Positions 18,628 to 30,226 of a DNA stretch of 64,000 nucleotides are shown one piece after another (within the stretch, counting starts at the first letter, position 1; each line of letters opens with the position of its first letter). The DNA comes from Oegoconia quadripuncta (Eukaryota > Arthropoda > Insecta > Lepidoptera > Autostichidae), in the NCBI GenBank assembly GCA_949316235.1, contig OX438755.1:20669151-20733150 (forward strand). Reading direction: 5' to 3'. The translations under genes and the position numbers were made by a program. Below the pieces are notes generated by a model that was not told where the DNA came from, made no database searches, and worked only from the letters and a program-made list of their open reading frames with translations.

Positions 18628-20262
18628 TTTATTTTCTCCTCTAGGAGAAGGCAAAGGGATCTAGCCCATAACAGCCATGTCTTATTTCCCTTATTTCTTC
18701 AGTTTGTAAGTCAGTCTCAGTCAAAACAAGTAATTCGTCGTATACTTGGCGTATACAGAGTCTAGTCACGGTCAAGTCATTCTTCAGTAAAGTGGCAGAA
18801 TGCTTTACAAAAGATTTTGGCGGCTTCTTGTGGGAACCCGAAAGCTCCGATACGCACTTTAATTTACACTTCCCTTCACTTGTACACCATCACTAACGTT
18901 TGCTGCACAATATTCTGCCATTATTAAGCTTCAAAAGTTAGAATGCACAAATTATAAGAATTATAAAGAAAAATGCTCCTTCACTCGCCGAGTTCCCGCC
19001 AAAAAGCCGTCTTTTTTTTGTTTTATTTTCTCCTCTAGGAGAAGGCAAAGGGATCTAGCCCATAACAGCCATGTCTTATTTATCTTATTTCTTCAGTTTG
19101 TAAGTCAGTCTCAGTCAAAACAAGTAATTCGGCGTATACTTGGCGTATACAGAGTCTAGTCACGGTCAAGTCATTCTTCAGTAAAGTGGCAGAATGCTTT
19201 ACAAAAGATTTTGGCGGCTTCTTGTGGGAACCTGAAAGCTCCGTTACGCACTTTAATTTACACTTCCCTTCACTTGTACACCATCACTAACGTTTGCTGC
19301 ACAATATTCTGCCATTATTAAGCTTCAAAAGTCAGAATGCACAAATTATAAGAATTATAAAGAAAAATGCTACTTCACTCGCCGGGTTCCCGCCAAAAAG
19401 CCCCCCTGTCTATAAAATAAATAATATATACTCTTTTTCTTTATATACTCTTTGCAAACAACTTTTTTCGTTTTATTCTCTCCTCTCGAAGAAGGCAAAG
19501 GGATATAAGCCTATACAGCCATGTTTTATTTATCTTATTTCTTCAGTTATAAGTCAGTCTCAGTCAAAACAAGTAATTCGTCGTATACTTGGCGTATATA
19601 GAGTCTAGTCACGGTCAAGTCATTCTTCATTAAAGTGGCAGAATGCTTTACAAAAGATTTTGGCGGCTTCTTGTGGGATCCCGAAAGCTCCGCTACGCAC
19701 TTTAATTTACACTTCCCTTCATTTGTACACCATCACTAACTTTTGCTGCACAATATCCTGCCATTATAAAGCTTCAAACGTCAGAATGCATAAATTATGA
19801 GAATTATAAAGAAAATTGTATCTTCACTCGCCGTGATCCCGCCGAAAAACCCATTTTTTTTTTCGTTTCATTCTCTCCTCTCGGAGAAGGCAAAGGGATC
19901 TAGCCCATAACAGCCATGTCTTATTTCTCTTATTACTGCAGTTTGTAAGTCAGTCTCAGTCAAAACAAGTAATTCGTCGTATACTTGGCGTATACAGAGT
20001 CTAGTCACGGTCAAGTCATTCTTCACTAAAGTGGCAGAATGCTTTACAAAAGATTTTGGCGGCTTCTTGTGGGAACCCCAAAAGCTCCATTACGCACTTT
20101 AATTTACACTTCCCTTCACTTGTACACTATCACTAACGTTTGATGCACAATATTCTGCCATTATTAAGCTTCAAAAGTTAGAATGCACAAATTATAAGAA
20201 TTATAAAGAAAAATGCTCCTTCACTCGCCGAGTTCCCGCCAAAAAGCCGTCTTTTTTTTGTT
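18628..20262. repeat. four tandem copies of a ~393-bp repeat
   Basis: Each unit starts near tctcctctaggagaaggcaa (18634, 19028, ~19478, 19871) and ends cgccaaaaagcc. Spacings are 394, about 450 and 393 bp. The third junction contains about 55 extra AT-rich bases. Units are about 95% alike by eye. A single dispersed member with its own target duplication is at 28055-28428. No protein is encoded. Confidence 0.9.
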
Positions 20263-20274
20263 TTGTCTAAGTCT

Positions 20275-20415
20275 AAGTGGGTGGTAGGGATACATTTTGA
20301 CGTTCTAAGGCGCCCTGTGGACCACCAACTTTACGATTTAACGTACCGTCTGCATCATCGAAACGTTAAAATGTCACTCGTGGTCACCATTATGAAAGGA
20401 ATAACCGCGCCTGAC
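20275..20415 (+). repeat. repeat family X, terminal part
   Basis: ctttacgatttaacgtaccg and the following gaaacgt...ggtcacc match 29220-29285. This is the end section of an uncharacterised dispersed repeat (see 53720-54175). Confidence 0.6.
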
Positions 20416-20541
20416 ATAACTTAACTACGCTAATCGAACGAATGCGACTGCGCCACGAGTGTTTTAACCGTTTTAGTTAAAAGCAAATATCGATGGCTAA
20501 TTATGTAGTTAGGATGTTTGTAAATTGTAAAGATAAGGCAA

Positions 20542-20886
20542 TTTTTTTATGCACGACGGGTTCGTACTTGACCTCAATCACACCTGATGTTAAGTGAAGA
20601 TGAGGTCGATGGTGGAAGCGTCAGTACGCTTCCGGGTCAGTACCCGGAAACCCCAACACATTTAGGGGGATTGGCTATCTATCTCTGACAGCCGAAACAC
20701 AATAATGCTATTAACATTGATGCTTGGCGGCAGATTTAGATAAGATGGTGGTAGCTAGCCAGGCGGACATTTAAAATGCCCTGCCACCAACCAAACCGAG
20801 TATTTAAACATGTACCCCGCTGGGGATCGCACCGGCGATCTCCGAATCGTAAACCCAGTGTTGTTTACATCGAGCCACGGAGGCAG
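20542..20886 (-). repeat. SINE-B (tRNA-derived SINE), full length
   Basis: This is the reference copy of the second SINE family. Read on the minus strand it starts tgcctccgtggctcgatg (family usual: cgcctccgtggctcaatgta), has a B box (cgattcggagatcgcc...cgatcccca), then ccgcctggctagctaccacc, ccgggtcagtac and gtgattgaggtcaagtacga, and ends in an A-run (T-run on plus at 20542). It is about 340 bp. Promoter boxes and A-tail indicate Pol III transcription and LINE-driven retroposition (inference). Confidence 0.85.
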
Positions 20887-21479
20887 TTAATAGGTTAATA
20901 TATATACCTAATCAAATATATAGGTGGGTGGAAGGGATACATTTTGAAGACCTCTTTAGTGTAGTGATTACAAACCAAAATGATAGAACCGATTTTGACA
21001 AAATATGTCTAAGAACCACCGCCAGTGCTTTTAAACAAACCGCATCAAATCTGTTCACCCTGATAAGAGTTACAGTGCCACAGACAGACACACACATTGA
21101 GGTCAATCTTATAACACCCCCTAATGTGTGTTAATATGAAATTGAATGAAAATATGAAACCCATTCAAACATCCATGTTGATTTTATAACTCACTACATC
21201 AATTTTCCAACCCTGAGCCATATATTATATAAACACAACGAATAGAATCTACGACCTCTGAAGTGGAAGCGACGGCGGAACAGAAAATATGGGGACAAAT
21301 TCTGTAGTGTTGGTCGTTTATCAGCCGATGTGGTCGCACTGGTGCCACTGCCTCATCGTGTATTCCGCGTTTGGATTCCGTCTCGGCTAAAGCCGTGTTC
21401 TAATGGAGGGCATGGGAAATGCGTTTTGTGTACCTTGTCATACAATACAATACATCATCGTCATTATGGTTATCATATC
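20887..21479. other. unassigned
   Basis: Short open frames on both strands at 20912-21134 look incidental. No exon signal is convincing. Confidence 0.3.
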
Positions 21480-21596
21480 ACCCGAAAGACGTGACAAAGT
21501 TGCGTGTTCGAATCCTGCGAGAGGTAAATGTTTGTGTGATGGATGATTAAGAACATTTATTCCAGAGTCATGGATATTCATATAAATGAAATTCTT
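21480..21596 (+). repeat. diverged SINE-A head
   Basis: A gtgttcgaatcctgcgag B box followed by aaatgtttgtgtgatgg and gagtcatggatattcat mirrors SINE-A with many changes. Confidence 0.5.
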
Positions 21597-21978
21597 AATT
21601 ACGCCATTAACTGACCGACTGGATCCCCTGGCGTTGCGAAGAGACGTCGCGTTCCTCTGCATCCTCTTTCGCATATTTCATGGGGAGTGTTCTGAAGAAC
21701 TGTTCGAGCTAATAGCCGCTGCTCAATTTAACCGTTACACTTCTAGCCGGAAATTAAAATTCCATCCACATCACCTGGATGAGTGGAAGTCTACCACTGT
21801 ACATTTCTCAAGAAACTGCCTACCACGTACGACCACCCTGTGGAACGGACTTCCTGCAGCGGTATTCCCGAACGAGTACGACATTGGAACCTTCAAGAAA
21901 CGAGCCTACACCTTCCTCAAAGGCCGGCAACGCATCTGTGACCCTTTTGGTGTTGCGGGTGTCCATGGGCGGCGGTGA
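21586..21978 (+). pseudogene. LINE reverse transcriptase C-terminus
   Basis: The frame reads [20 protein letters not shown], then [18 protein letters not shown], then [18 protein letters not shown] and [15 protein letters not shown], then a stop. This is a tail common in lepidopteran LINE polyproteins (LEHRR.VA.L..FYR...GECS.ELF). The RT catalytic part is absent. Confidence 0.72.
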
Positions 21979-22850
21979 ATGCTTTCCATCAGGTGAACCG
22001 CATGCTCGTTTGCCGCCCTCTCATATAAAAACAAAAAATTAAACACTATAAAACTCACAATTTTTTACCATAGGTAGTATAATATTTAAACAAATGTTGT
22101 CCTGGCATCATTATCTGAGAAGTATATTACTTAAACTCTGTCTCCTACACTAGCCCTAGAACCGTATCGCAGGAAGACAGTTACCGTAGAAAAACAAATA
22201 AGTAGCCAATTTACATTTTTATACAATCTGTGATGCAATCAATCTGTAATATTTTATGTATATTTATCCGTTATCTTAATATAAGCGTCCATGGTACAAG
22301 CTTAGCTTAGTTTGGGACTAGATGATTGGTGTAAGAGTCCGAAATATTTATTATTATATTATAATACCAGTTTTCTGTAACTAGCCACCATTTCTCCTAA
22401 TCGTAGTGTCCAATTTTATGACATGGTTGTCATAAAATTGGACTTATGGAAAATTGGAACTTAACTTTATACGTATAGGTACGTGTCGCATGCACGGTAC
22501 TGCACTCTAATTACTGTTTGGTACTTTATAGGTATGTTTTTCATCATTGAGAGTTAGTGTTCTTTTCCATAAGCTCATAAACTCTACTGCTTACATAGCT
22601 AGAGATAACAGTGCATATATATAGGGTATCAATTTAAGTACCTTATCTTAAGCCTTAAACCACGTATGGTTTTGAGTACAGTCACCTGCATAGAAATATG
22701 ACCCATTCACGTAAGACTGTAAGTACGAGGGCTCATGTTTATCTGCAGCTGACTGTACATTAAATACAAATACTCTTTATTGCACAAAATAATTTACAAT
22801 AATTTTTGATAGTAGATATGATAACACAATTTTCTACACAATTAGGTGAA
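21979..22850. other. unassigned, with a SINE-A-like tail and a small hairpin
   Basis: A variant SINE-A tail lies at 22262-22355 (cttagtttgggactagatga). A perfect hairpin at 22407-22442 is listed separately. The rest shows nothing I can name. Confidence 0.35.
22407..22442. repeat. perfect 16-bp-arm hairpin with 4-base loop
   Basis: gtccaattttatgaca, a tggt loop, and the exact complement tgtcataaaattggac. Positions are accurate to within a few bases. Confidence 0.8.
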
Positions 22851-23160
22851 CCGCCTCCGTGTCTCAATGTAAACAACATAGGGATTCGAATCGGATGTCG
22901 CTGGTTCGATCCCCGGCGGGGTACTTATTTAGTACTCTGCTTGGTTGGTGGTTGATGGTTACCACCATCTTATCTAAAGTCTGCCGCCCAACAGCAATGT
23001 TAATAGCATTGTTATGTTCCCGTTGTCAGAGATAAGATAGCCAGTTGCCCAAGTAAGATGGGGTTTCCGGGTCAGTACGCTTCCACCTTCGGCCTCATCG
23101 TTACTCAACAGTGTGATTGAGGTTAAGTACTAACCCGTCGTGCATAAAAAAGTAAAAAAG
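22851..23160 (+). repeat. SINE-B, full length
   Basis: Head ccgcctccgtgtctcaatgt, B box ggttcgatccc, body and A-rich tail are all present. Confidence 0.82.
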
Positions 23161-23376
23161 AAACTTCCACTAAAGTACAAAGTACTACAAAAAAGTAGTT
23201 TTTGCAATGTACTCTAGTAACAAAAGTACTTTTTACACATTGTGCGCTGCATTCAGCGCGCGGTTTTACTTATTTGGGTCAGTGGTTTAAAATGTATTCG
23301 GCGTTTGATAACTTTTTCTGTAATGATAATTTATGTTGAATAAAAAATATATAACAACTTTTTTTTAAAGGTTAAC

Positions 23377-24000
23377 TGGCTACGCGTTTGACCACAATCT
23401 CACCTGGGGGCGGAGTGTGAGTTTTGTTTCGACTTAACTTTACTACCGCGTTCACGTTTACATGACGATTTGTATGGAGAAATGTGCAGCGCCTCTAGCG
23501 GAGAGTTTGCAAAACGATTTTTTTCATAGATACTTTTTGCGTAAACGCGAACACGATGGTAAAGTTAAAAACGAGACAAAACTCACACTCCGCCCCCTGA
23601 TGGGAAGTGACGATGTGGCCGAAGATGAAGCACACGATATCAGTAGATGCCTATTCACCCTGCTCTTGAAGATCCCAAGGTTGTAGGATTCAGGAAAGAC
23701 TCACGCCGGAAGGGAGTTCCATGCCTTGGCTGTTCGCATTATGAATGAAGAGTCTAACCGCTTAGTGCGAATGTTCGGTATGTTAACTACATACGGGTGG
23801 AATCCCTCCCCACGTCTAGTAGCCTGAAGATGAAACGGCGATGGTGGAATAAGATTGTGCAATTCCAAAGTAAGAGAGTAATTCCTTCTGTAAAAGACTG
23901 AGAGACAGGCGACCTTGCGACGGTGTTCGAGGCTCTGCAATTTAGCAGTGATCGAATGGTCACCAATGAGTCTTTGGAGTAAGTCTCTCCCATAAATAAA
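23377..24000 (-). pseudogene. LINE 3' end interrupted by a MITE
   Basis: The minus strand reads LEHRRKVACLSVFYRRNYSL, then LHNLIPPSPFHLQATRRGEG, then MRTAKAWNSLPA, and goes on into a 3' UTR with catcttcggccacatcgtca. The UTR continues at 23377-23406 beyond the inserted MITE. The same LINE family recurs at 52395-52862 and 60935-61080. Confidence 0.72.
23407..23596. mobile_element. 190-bp MITE with 3-bp CTG duplication
   Basis: Ends ggggcggagtgtgagttttg and the exact complement (...caaaactcacactccgcccc) are flanked by CTG at 23404-23406 and 23597-23599. Removing it restores the tcacctgatgggaagtgacg sequence found uninterrupted, in reverse, at about 52810. Inner sections (taccgcgttcacgtttac and its near complement) extend the fold. 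The autonomous partner is unknown. Confidence 0.85.
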
Positions 24001-24082
24001 AGTCTTTCATGGATGATTCTTTATATTAAAATCCAAATAATCAAACATTAATTCTCTGCAGGTAAAGTTACTGTCCACTTCT

Positions 24083-24173
24083 TTTTAATCTCCTCCACTC
24101 TCTGGCTAGAGGCCTTTCAGTGTTGCCAGAAAAACCTTGCATCAAACCGATGCGCACGAATTCGAACGCCACA
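24083..24173 (-). repeat. 91-bp duplicate of Ty3/gypsy segment
   Basis: This stretch (ttttaatctcctccactctc ... gaacgccaca) is repeated, apparently identically, at 24477-24567. Confidence 0.85.
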
Positions 24174-24218
24174 TCACCCCCCTACGGAGAAACAAAAGCT
24201 ATCCTTGAAAAAGAACTA

Positions 24219-24566
24219 TTAAATATTGAACGGCTTAGTGGAACGAACCTTTCGACCCGACCTTGTGGTATAATTCTCCGGTAAAGCTGAAGAAACAGGC
24301 GTGGGAATAGAAATAGGTTGCGGAACAGGCGCCAATGGAGCACACGGAATTACTGCTGCGGGTGTAACGCTTTTTTTAGGTGGCTCCGAAGCTTGGGAAA
24401 TACGCAAATCCTTCATAAATGGTTCTTCCAAATGTGCCGGTTTAACTCGATCCACGCTTACTTCAACGTCCCTTCCTTTTAATCTCCTCCACTCTCTGGC
24501 TAGAGGCCTTTCAGTGTTGCCAGAAAAACCTTGCATCAAACCGATGCGCACGAATTCGAACGCCAC
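24219..24566 (-). pseudogene. Ty3/gypsy pol C-terminal remnant
   Basis: The minus strand reads KGRDVEVSVDRVKPAHLEEP, then a Pro-rich linker, then NYTTRSGRKVRSTKPFN and a stop. The VSVDR.KPA and TRSGR.VR signatures mark the tail behind the integrase of Ty3/gypsy-like polyproteins. The catalytic domains are absent. The internal Met at the start is not a true start. Confidence 0.65.
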
Positions 24567-24732
24567 AAGTCTTTAGCACGTCGTTCCACAGAATCGAGTG
24601 CAGCCAGCTGGTATTTGGCTCAACCATCTTGGGATGGTTCCTTTGGGGGAAGTCAAATTGCAAAGGAAGCTGATTCATCCCAAAGGAAGAATGAACTACT
24701 TCGAAGTTTTTTGCGATACAATTTATAATCAT

Positions 24733-24952
24733 ACTAGCTTTCCACCCGCGGCTTCGCCTGCGTGGAATAGTTTTGTTTAGTTTGTTTATCCCGCTGGAAC
24801 TACTCACTTTATCGGGACAAAAAATATCCTATGCTTACTCCTTGGTATATCTATATACCCAATTTCATCCAAATCCGTTCAGCCGGTAAGCCGTAATTGT
24901 GCAACGAACAAACAAACATCCAAACTTTCGAATTTGTAATAATAGATTAGAT
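24733..24952 (+). repeat. RTE/Zenon-type 3' repeat
   Basis: actagctttccacccgcggc and ccaatttcatccaaatccgt, ending in gaatttgtaataatagatta, form a repeat family typical of Lepidoptera. Other copies are at 29388-29560, 37672-38065 and (head only) near 51190. Confidence 0.65.
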
Positions 24953-25504
24953 GGAAAGCAGTCTCTACGTATGAGTAACGAGGATTGCATGCTAGAATGC
25001 ACACTTAAAATATAGGCACTTTTTTTTCTTTTGGGTACAATTTCAGTACAATTTTTTGACATTATCAAAATAGAGGTGTTATTGAGGTCTAGTACGAAAC
25101 CAATGTGAATAAAAACAATGAATAATTCCACTGTGTTATTCTGGCACGGACGTGATATGCAAACTTCTACACTCAGTGTCATCCAGTATAAAAGTATAAC
25201 CAAAGAAGCATGCTACTTGGCAACAGCCAAGTTCAATTGCAGACCCACTTTCAAAACGGTCAAATAATTTTCCTTGTTTTTTTACATAATTAAAAAAAAT
25301 GTGTCGGCTGGCTCATCAACAAAACGAGAAAGTACATTTATTAAACCTTAATATTGTGACTCATTTGTATGCCATAGAGCTTTTAAGAGAGAATTCTCCA
25401 AAATAATAAAACTTGAACCCAAAAGCTATAAAAATTCCCTGAGAAACTTTGTTATAGACGTCTCTTATTATGCAAATTGGTACATATTATAATGATGTCG
25501 CCAG
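24953..25504. other. unassigned
   Basis: Open frames here are short and lack features. Confidence 0.3.
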
Positions 25505-26215
25505 GGCCGGCGGTAGGTGGGGTCGAAAACTGGAGCTTAGACAACACCATGGGCTGCCCAACCCGCTAAAATAGCTCTCTTCTCTCTCTTGTTACTCCAT
25601 ATATAGGGATTTTGTGCGGTGGTTTCCTTATGTGCCTTCCGTACCGCAGTATGCCGGCCGAATTTCGCTCGTCAATGTCTGATCAAAATCCCTTCCAGAA
25701 CCCACTTCTTCGGCCTTCTGCCAGTGCTAACTCCGCTGCTGCCCGGTGTTAGGGGAATGCTTATATTTGATTTTTGTAGTATTTTTTAGGTAAGCGAGTC
25801 CCACTACGCTTCCCACTACGTTCTGAACCTTGCCGCCGTGTGGTCGGGGACTGCTTATTCGGTATATTCGCAGCTAACCACCATATCTGATGGCCGTTCA
25901 CTATCCGCCACCTGGGACCCCGTTGGTAGCCTACAGCTCAGCCCACAACAAAACACAACAAACTAAAATAGCTAAATAGTTAAAAATATTTCCGACCAAC
26001 CAGCGCTGCGGTAGGATTCTCTGCTTGTACTCCAGTATTATGCTGAGTCAGAAGGCCACAGTGAGTACAGCTCATCGCTAAGAAAGTGCTTGATGTACAT
26101 ACTGCCAGTGAATAAATGTCATTCTTTATTCTGTGTGTTATTTAGGTGTTTATTGTTTGTGTTCTTTTATTTTGGTTGTATGTACTGTGCAGTGAATAAA
26201 TATTTTATCTATCTT
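25505..26215 (+). repeat. possible LINE 3' UTR
   Basis: A GC-balanced block (ggccggcggtaggtgg ... gtggtcggggactgctt) leads to two gtgaataaat motifs and a (tatc)-like tail at 26205-26218. This matches the style of a LINE 3' UTR, but no coding sequence is left. Confidence 0.35.
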
Positions 26216-27333
26216 TCTACATGCAAGTATATTTAGTCAGTGGCAGTGGTTTAGTATGTGGCTAAATAGTCATAGATACATCGCGATAAGCGCCTGAGGT
26301 AATGTTATTGAGTTTCCTATGAAATGTCAAATGCTAACGGGTACATCGAAATTAATTTAAAATACTAAACATATTGATGTCTCATTATTAGATAGAATGA
26401 CAAATGATCATAAGCAGGTAGTAAGTATGCGTTCTTGGCTATAGAAATCATACTTTAATGAGACTTGTTAATATGTATGTGCACGAGTGTCAGCACGTGT
26501 CACGTCTGGGGGACAAATAAATGTAATTATTTAAGTTTTACGGTAAACTTAAGTGGATTAATAAAAAAAAATACATATTCTTTATATTGTATTTGTTATA
26601 ACTTTTTAACCTCTTTGTTTATTGTTCGTTTCATTGTCATAATACAAATAGAGTAATTTTCAATCAGATCCCGAGTCTATGAGTCTGACCGACCAATCCT
26701 CGGCCCATTAATTTAGAATAAAATTGATATTGAATGACAGTTTGGTACTGACAGCCAGTTTTTATTTTTTTTTGATCACCTGTATGAACTAAGTATTTTT
26801 TAAACAACAAATTATGATGTGATGCTGTCAAGTGATGACGTCATTTAAAGAGCAAATAAAAGTGAAACATATTTTTTCTATTGAAAACCATACAACATTT
26901 TTGAATTTTAAACATAAATTACTTAGATAATAATTAATTAGCATCTGCATTTCTTCAAACGGTTTTTCAATTACACATAAATAATTTAAAAAACTGTCAA
27001 AACAACCAACTATGTTTCCGTTCTCTAACGATATAAACGACGAATTGAAAACCTTGGGAGTTTTTTGTTTGAGTAGGGGCGCAAAATAACAAGGTCATAG
27101 ATGCGGCCCTGGCTTTTGGTATTAGCATGATAAAATGTTCGTGACAAGGATATCATTAAACTACGAGTAATGCCTTAATCTGGATTATTTTGAAACGATG
27201 TTTCCGAATTTTGCTGGAAACAGCGAACATTTCGAGTACTGATAACTGTCCGAATTCTATACGGGGTGGCGTCCTTTTTGACGTAAGCAGATCGTCAAAT
27301 TAGCCATTAAATAGAAAGCCCACGCGGATCGCT
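26216..27333. other. unassigned, AT-rich
   Basis: I see no gene, repeat family or structured element in this kilobase. Confidence 0.35.
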
Positions 27334-27726
27334 ATTTTTTATGCACAACGTGTTACCACTTGACATCAACCACACCTGATGTTAAGTGAAGATGAGGGCG
27401 AAGGTGGACGCGTACTAACCCGGAAACCCTATCTTATTTGGGGCACTTGCTATCTCGTCTCTGGCAACCGGAACACAACATTGTTGCTTGGCGGCAGATT
27501 TAGATGAGATAGCAGCTAGCCAGGCGGACATTTATAATGCCCTACCACCAACCAAACCGAGTACAATACAATAAAAAACACTTCAGTGCTCAACAGAAAA
27601 GGAAATACAGTTTCAGAAAAGTGGTAAGAGAAGAAGCGAGTACTAAACATGTACCCCGCTGGGGATCGAACCCGAGACCTCCGATTCGTAAACCCTTTGT
27701 TGTTTATATTGAGCCACGGAGGCGGT
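27334..27726 (-). repeat. SINE-B with a small nested insertion
   Basis: This is a full SINE-B (T-run tail to the ccacggaggcggt head) split by 72 extra bases plus a 7-bp duplication of cgagtac (27558-27564, 27637-27643). Confidence 0.85.
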
Positions 27727-28054
27727 CGTAATGCAACATAAAGGTATAAACTTGAACCTTCTAGAGCAGTGCGCACGTGCTCCATCTCGATCCTTTTATT
27801 TCATAAGATAGATCTATACAATCGGGTTCATAGTGCATATTTAGTCACAGCTTCAACGATTTCATGATAAGAATCAGAATCATTTATTGTCAAGAAACTG
27901 TAGATATTATGATGAGGTCTCACAGTTTTACCATATCAGGCACACAATAGGTATATTATTAATTATTACATAACATCACTCTGTATTTATCATCAAAAAT
28001 ATAAACATTCCATGAAACACCATAAATATTACCTACGTCATGCAAACATTAATT

Positions 28055-28428
28055 CATTGTTTCGGAGTATGCAAAGGGATCTAAGCCCATACAGCCATGT
28101 CTTATTTCTCTTATTTCTTCAATTTATTAGACAGTCTCAGTCAAAACAAGTAATTCGTAGTATACTTGGCGTATACAGAGTCTAGTCACAGTCAAGTCAT
28201 TCTTCAGTAAAGCGGCAGAATGCTTTACAAAAGATTTTGGCGGCTTCTTGAGGGAACCCGAAAGCTTCGTTAAGCACTTTAATTTACACTTCCCTTCACT
28301 TGTACACCATCACTAACGTTTGCTGCACAATATTCTGCCATTATTAAGCTTCAAAAGTCAGAATGCACAAATTATAAGAATTATAAAGAAAAATGCAACT
28401 TCACTCGCCGAAATCCCGCCAAAAAGCC
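28055..28428. mobile_element. single copy of the ~393-bp repeat with 10-bp target duplication
   Basis: The unit, closely similar to those at 18628-20262, is bracketed by aacattaatt (28045-28054 and 28429-28438). The long direct repeat suggests insertion by retroposition rather than by a cut-and-paste transposase. No ORF is present. Confidence 0.75.
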
Positions 28429-28439
28429 AACATTAATTT

Positions 28440-28974
28440 ACCTATGTCAATAATCTAATCACTCTAAATGTCAAATATAATTATACAATTCAATTCAATT
28501 CAATTCAATTCTTTTGAGTAATGGCTTTCCTTTTTAGGATCTTGCCAAATTATACAATATTAATTCGAAATACCAAATACTATTAAACAATGTCAAGATT
28601 CTCAAAAAAGGTCATTTTTTTTTTTTTTTATTTATTTAGCGGCTTTGGCAACAGAGCCATTAGCCGAAACTCAAAAAAGGTCATCTGCATACAATAATAA
28701 CAGGGTGTAACATTTAGATCGGTCAGTATGGGAAAGTCTGAAACTATAAGATATATTAAGATCTGTTCGCAGGAAACACGTCATCGATTTTAGCAACAAC
28801 AAAAACTGCATTTATACATTTAAAAAAAACTTGTACTGAAAAATAAAACTAACACTATTTCTATTTAGATATCGATTGTGTAGTTCTTAAGCAGCAAATG
28901 TTACTATGAAACATGATGTATAAAATTAATGTTGTATTGAAAAAAATGTGGTAATCATTTCGAACACCTAAATT
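28440..28974. other. unassigned with (CAATT)n and LINE-tail scraps
   Basis: caattcaattcaattcaatt sits at about 28487-28510. A T-run followed by agcggctttggcaacagagc near 28640 resembles a LINE/SINE tail. Confidence 0.4.
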
Positions 28975-29345
28975 AACGATACGCGGTTTCTTGCAAGAAG
29001 TGAACCTGGTGGCGCTGGTATAGCTGGAAATGGCGCGGTGACGATGTTAACAGTAATATTAAGTCTGCAAATCGAAATTGATAGGGAAGGGTATCTTGCA
29101 AAATATCGCAATTGCCCGAGCTACCCTTTACCACGAGACTGGGTCTATGGGCCTCAATTGTGGCCTCAATCCACCACACGGACCCAGCGCAGTCAGTGAT
29201 TTAAGGCGCCTGGTAGGCCACCGACTTTACGATTTAACGTACCGTCTGAATCACGGAAACGTCTAAATGTTCCTGGTGGTCACCCCTAAAAGGAGTAACC
29301 TCCACGCGGGTCATTGCGGGGTGGGGATGGGGGTTCAACATGCCC
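28975..29345 (+). repeat. repeat family X copy
   Basis: Contains cctggtggcgctggtat, gcgcggtgacgatgttaaca and gcccgagctaccctttacca, shared with 53720-54175, plus the terminal part shared with 20275-20415. The family is unknown to me. Confidence 0.55.
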
Positions 29346-29387
29346 TAGAATTTTGGAACAACTGTATGGTAAACTGTAAGTTTAATT

Positions 29388-29560
29388 TATTTATCCCGCG
29401 GGAACTACTCACTTTATCGTGATAAAAAAGAACCAATATTTTAGTCCAGGCTATGTTCTGCTTTTATAACAAATTTCATTCAAATCCGTTCTTCGCTTCG
29501 CCGTGATAGAGCAACAAAGAAATAAACAAGCGAACAATCACACTTTCTCATTTAAGATAA
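29388..29560 (+). repeat. RTE/Zenon-type 3' repeat, 5' truncated
   Basis: tatcccgcgggaactactca and aatttcattcaaatccgttc match the 24733 copy. Confidence 0.6.
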
Positions 29561-29564
29561 ATAA

Positions 29565-29856
29565 ATAAATATCTCTGCACATACACACAGCGCCATCTAG
29601 TTCTACACTAAGCAACTAGCATTGTATTATAGATACAAGATGGTTGATAAACTACACAAATACATTTTTTTTGTAAATAAATACATATATAAATGAAAAA
29701 CATCCATAACTCGGGAACACATGTCTGTATTCATTATACAAACATATGCACCTGGCGGGATTCGGACCCGCGACCTTTTAGTATAGCAGCAAAAGAAAGA
29801 AAGAAAGACAAACATTTATTCAGCAGAGTTTCTAACCACTATTCCAAACAGGTCGT
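29565..29856 (-). repeat. SINE-A with a 34-bp LINE-tail insertion
   Basis: This full-length reverse copy is broken at gtatagcagc by about 34 bases (aaaagaaagaaagaaagac ... ttattcagc) with a cagc duplication. Confidence 0.78.
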
Positions 29857-30226
29857 CAGTAAATATTAGTTAGTAGTTGGAAGTTTGAATGCAAAACTAA
29901 TAAAAATGTTTTCCTTTTGAAGTTTACATGCATTCTTAAAATCTCAATCGGGCGTCTGGAACTGGTTATGTACTTTTGAAACTACATAGTAAGTACTTCT
30001 ATTCAGCAGTATGGAATATAAAGTTTTGCATTTATCTAGCTTCATGCTCGTACCAGGTAATATTTCATTGAAATTGTAATGAGGTTTCAGGAAACGCAGT
30101 CATGCTTGGAGCGTGCGCGAATAAAACATTCAACCCGAGGAAATACGCTGAATAGAGTTGAAACCAGCGCAAGGGTTTTTATCATTTAGTACTAAGAAAG
30201 GAAGAAGGATTTCTTTTTGAGTTATA

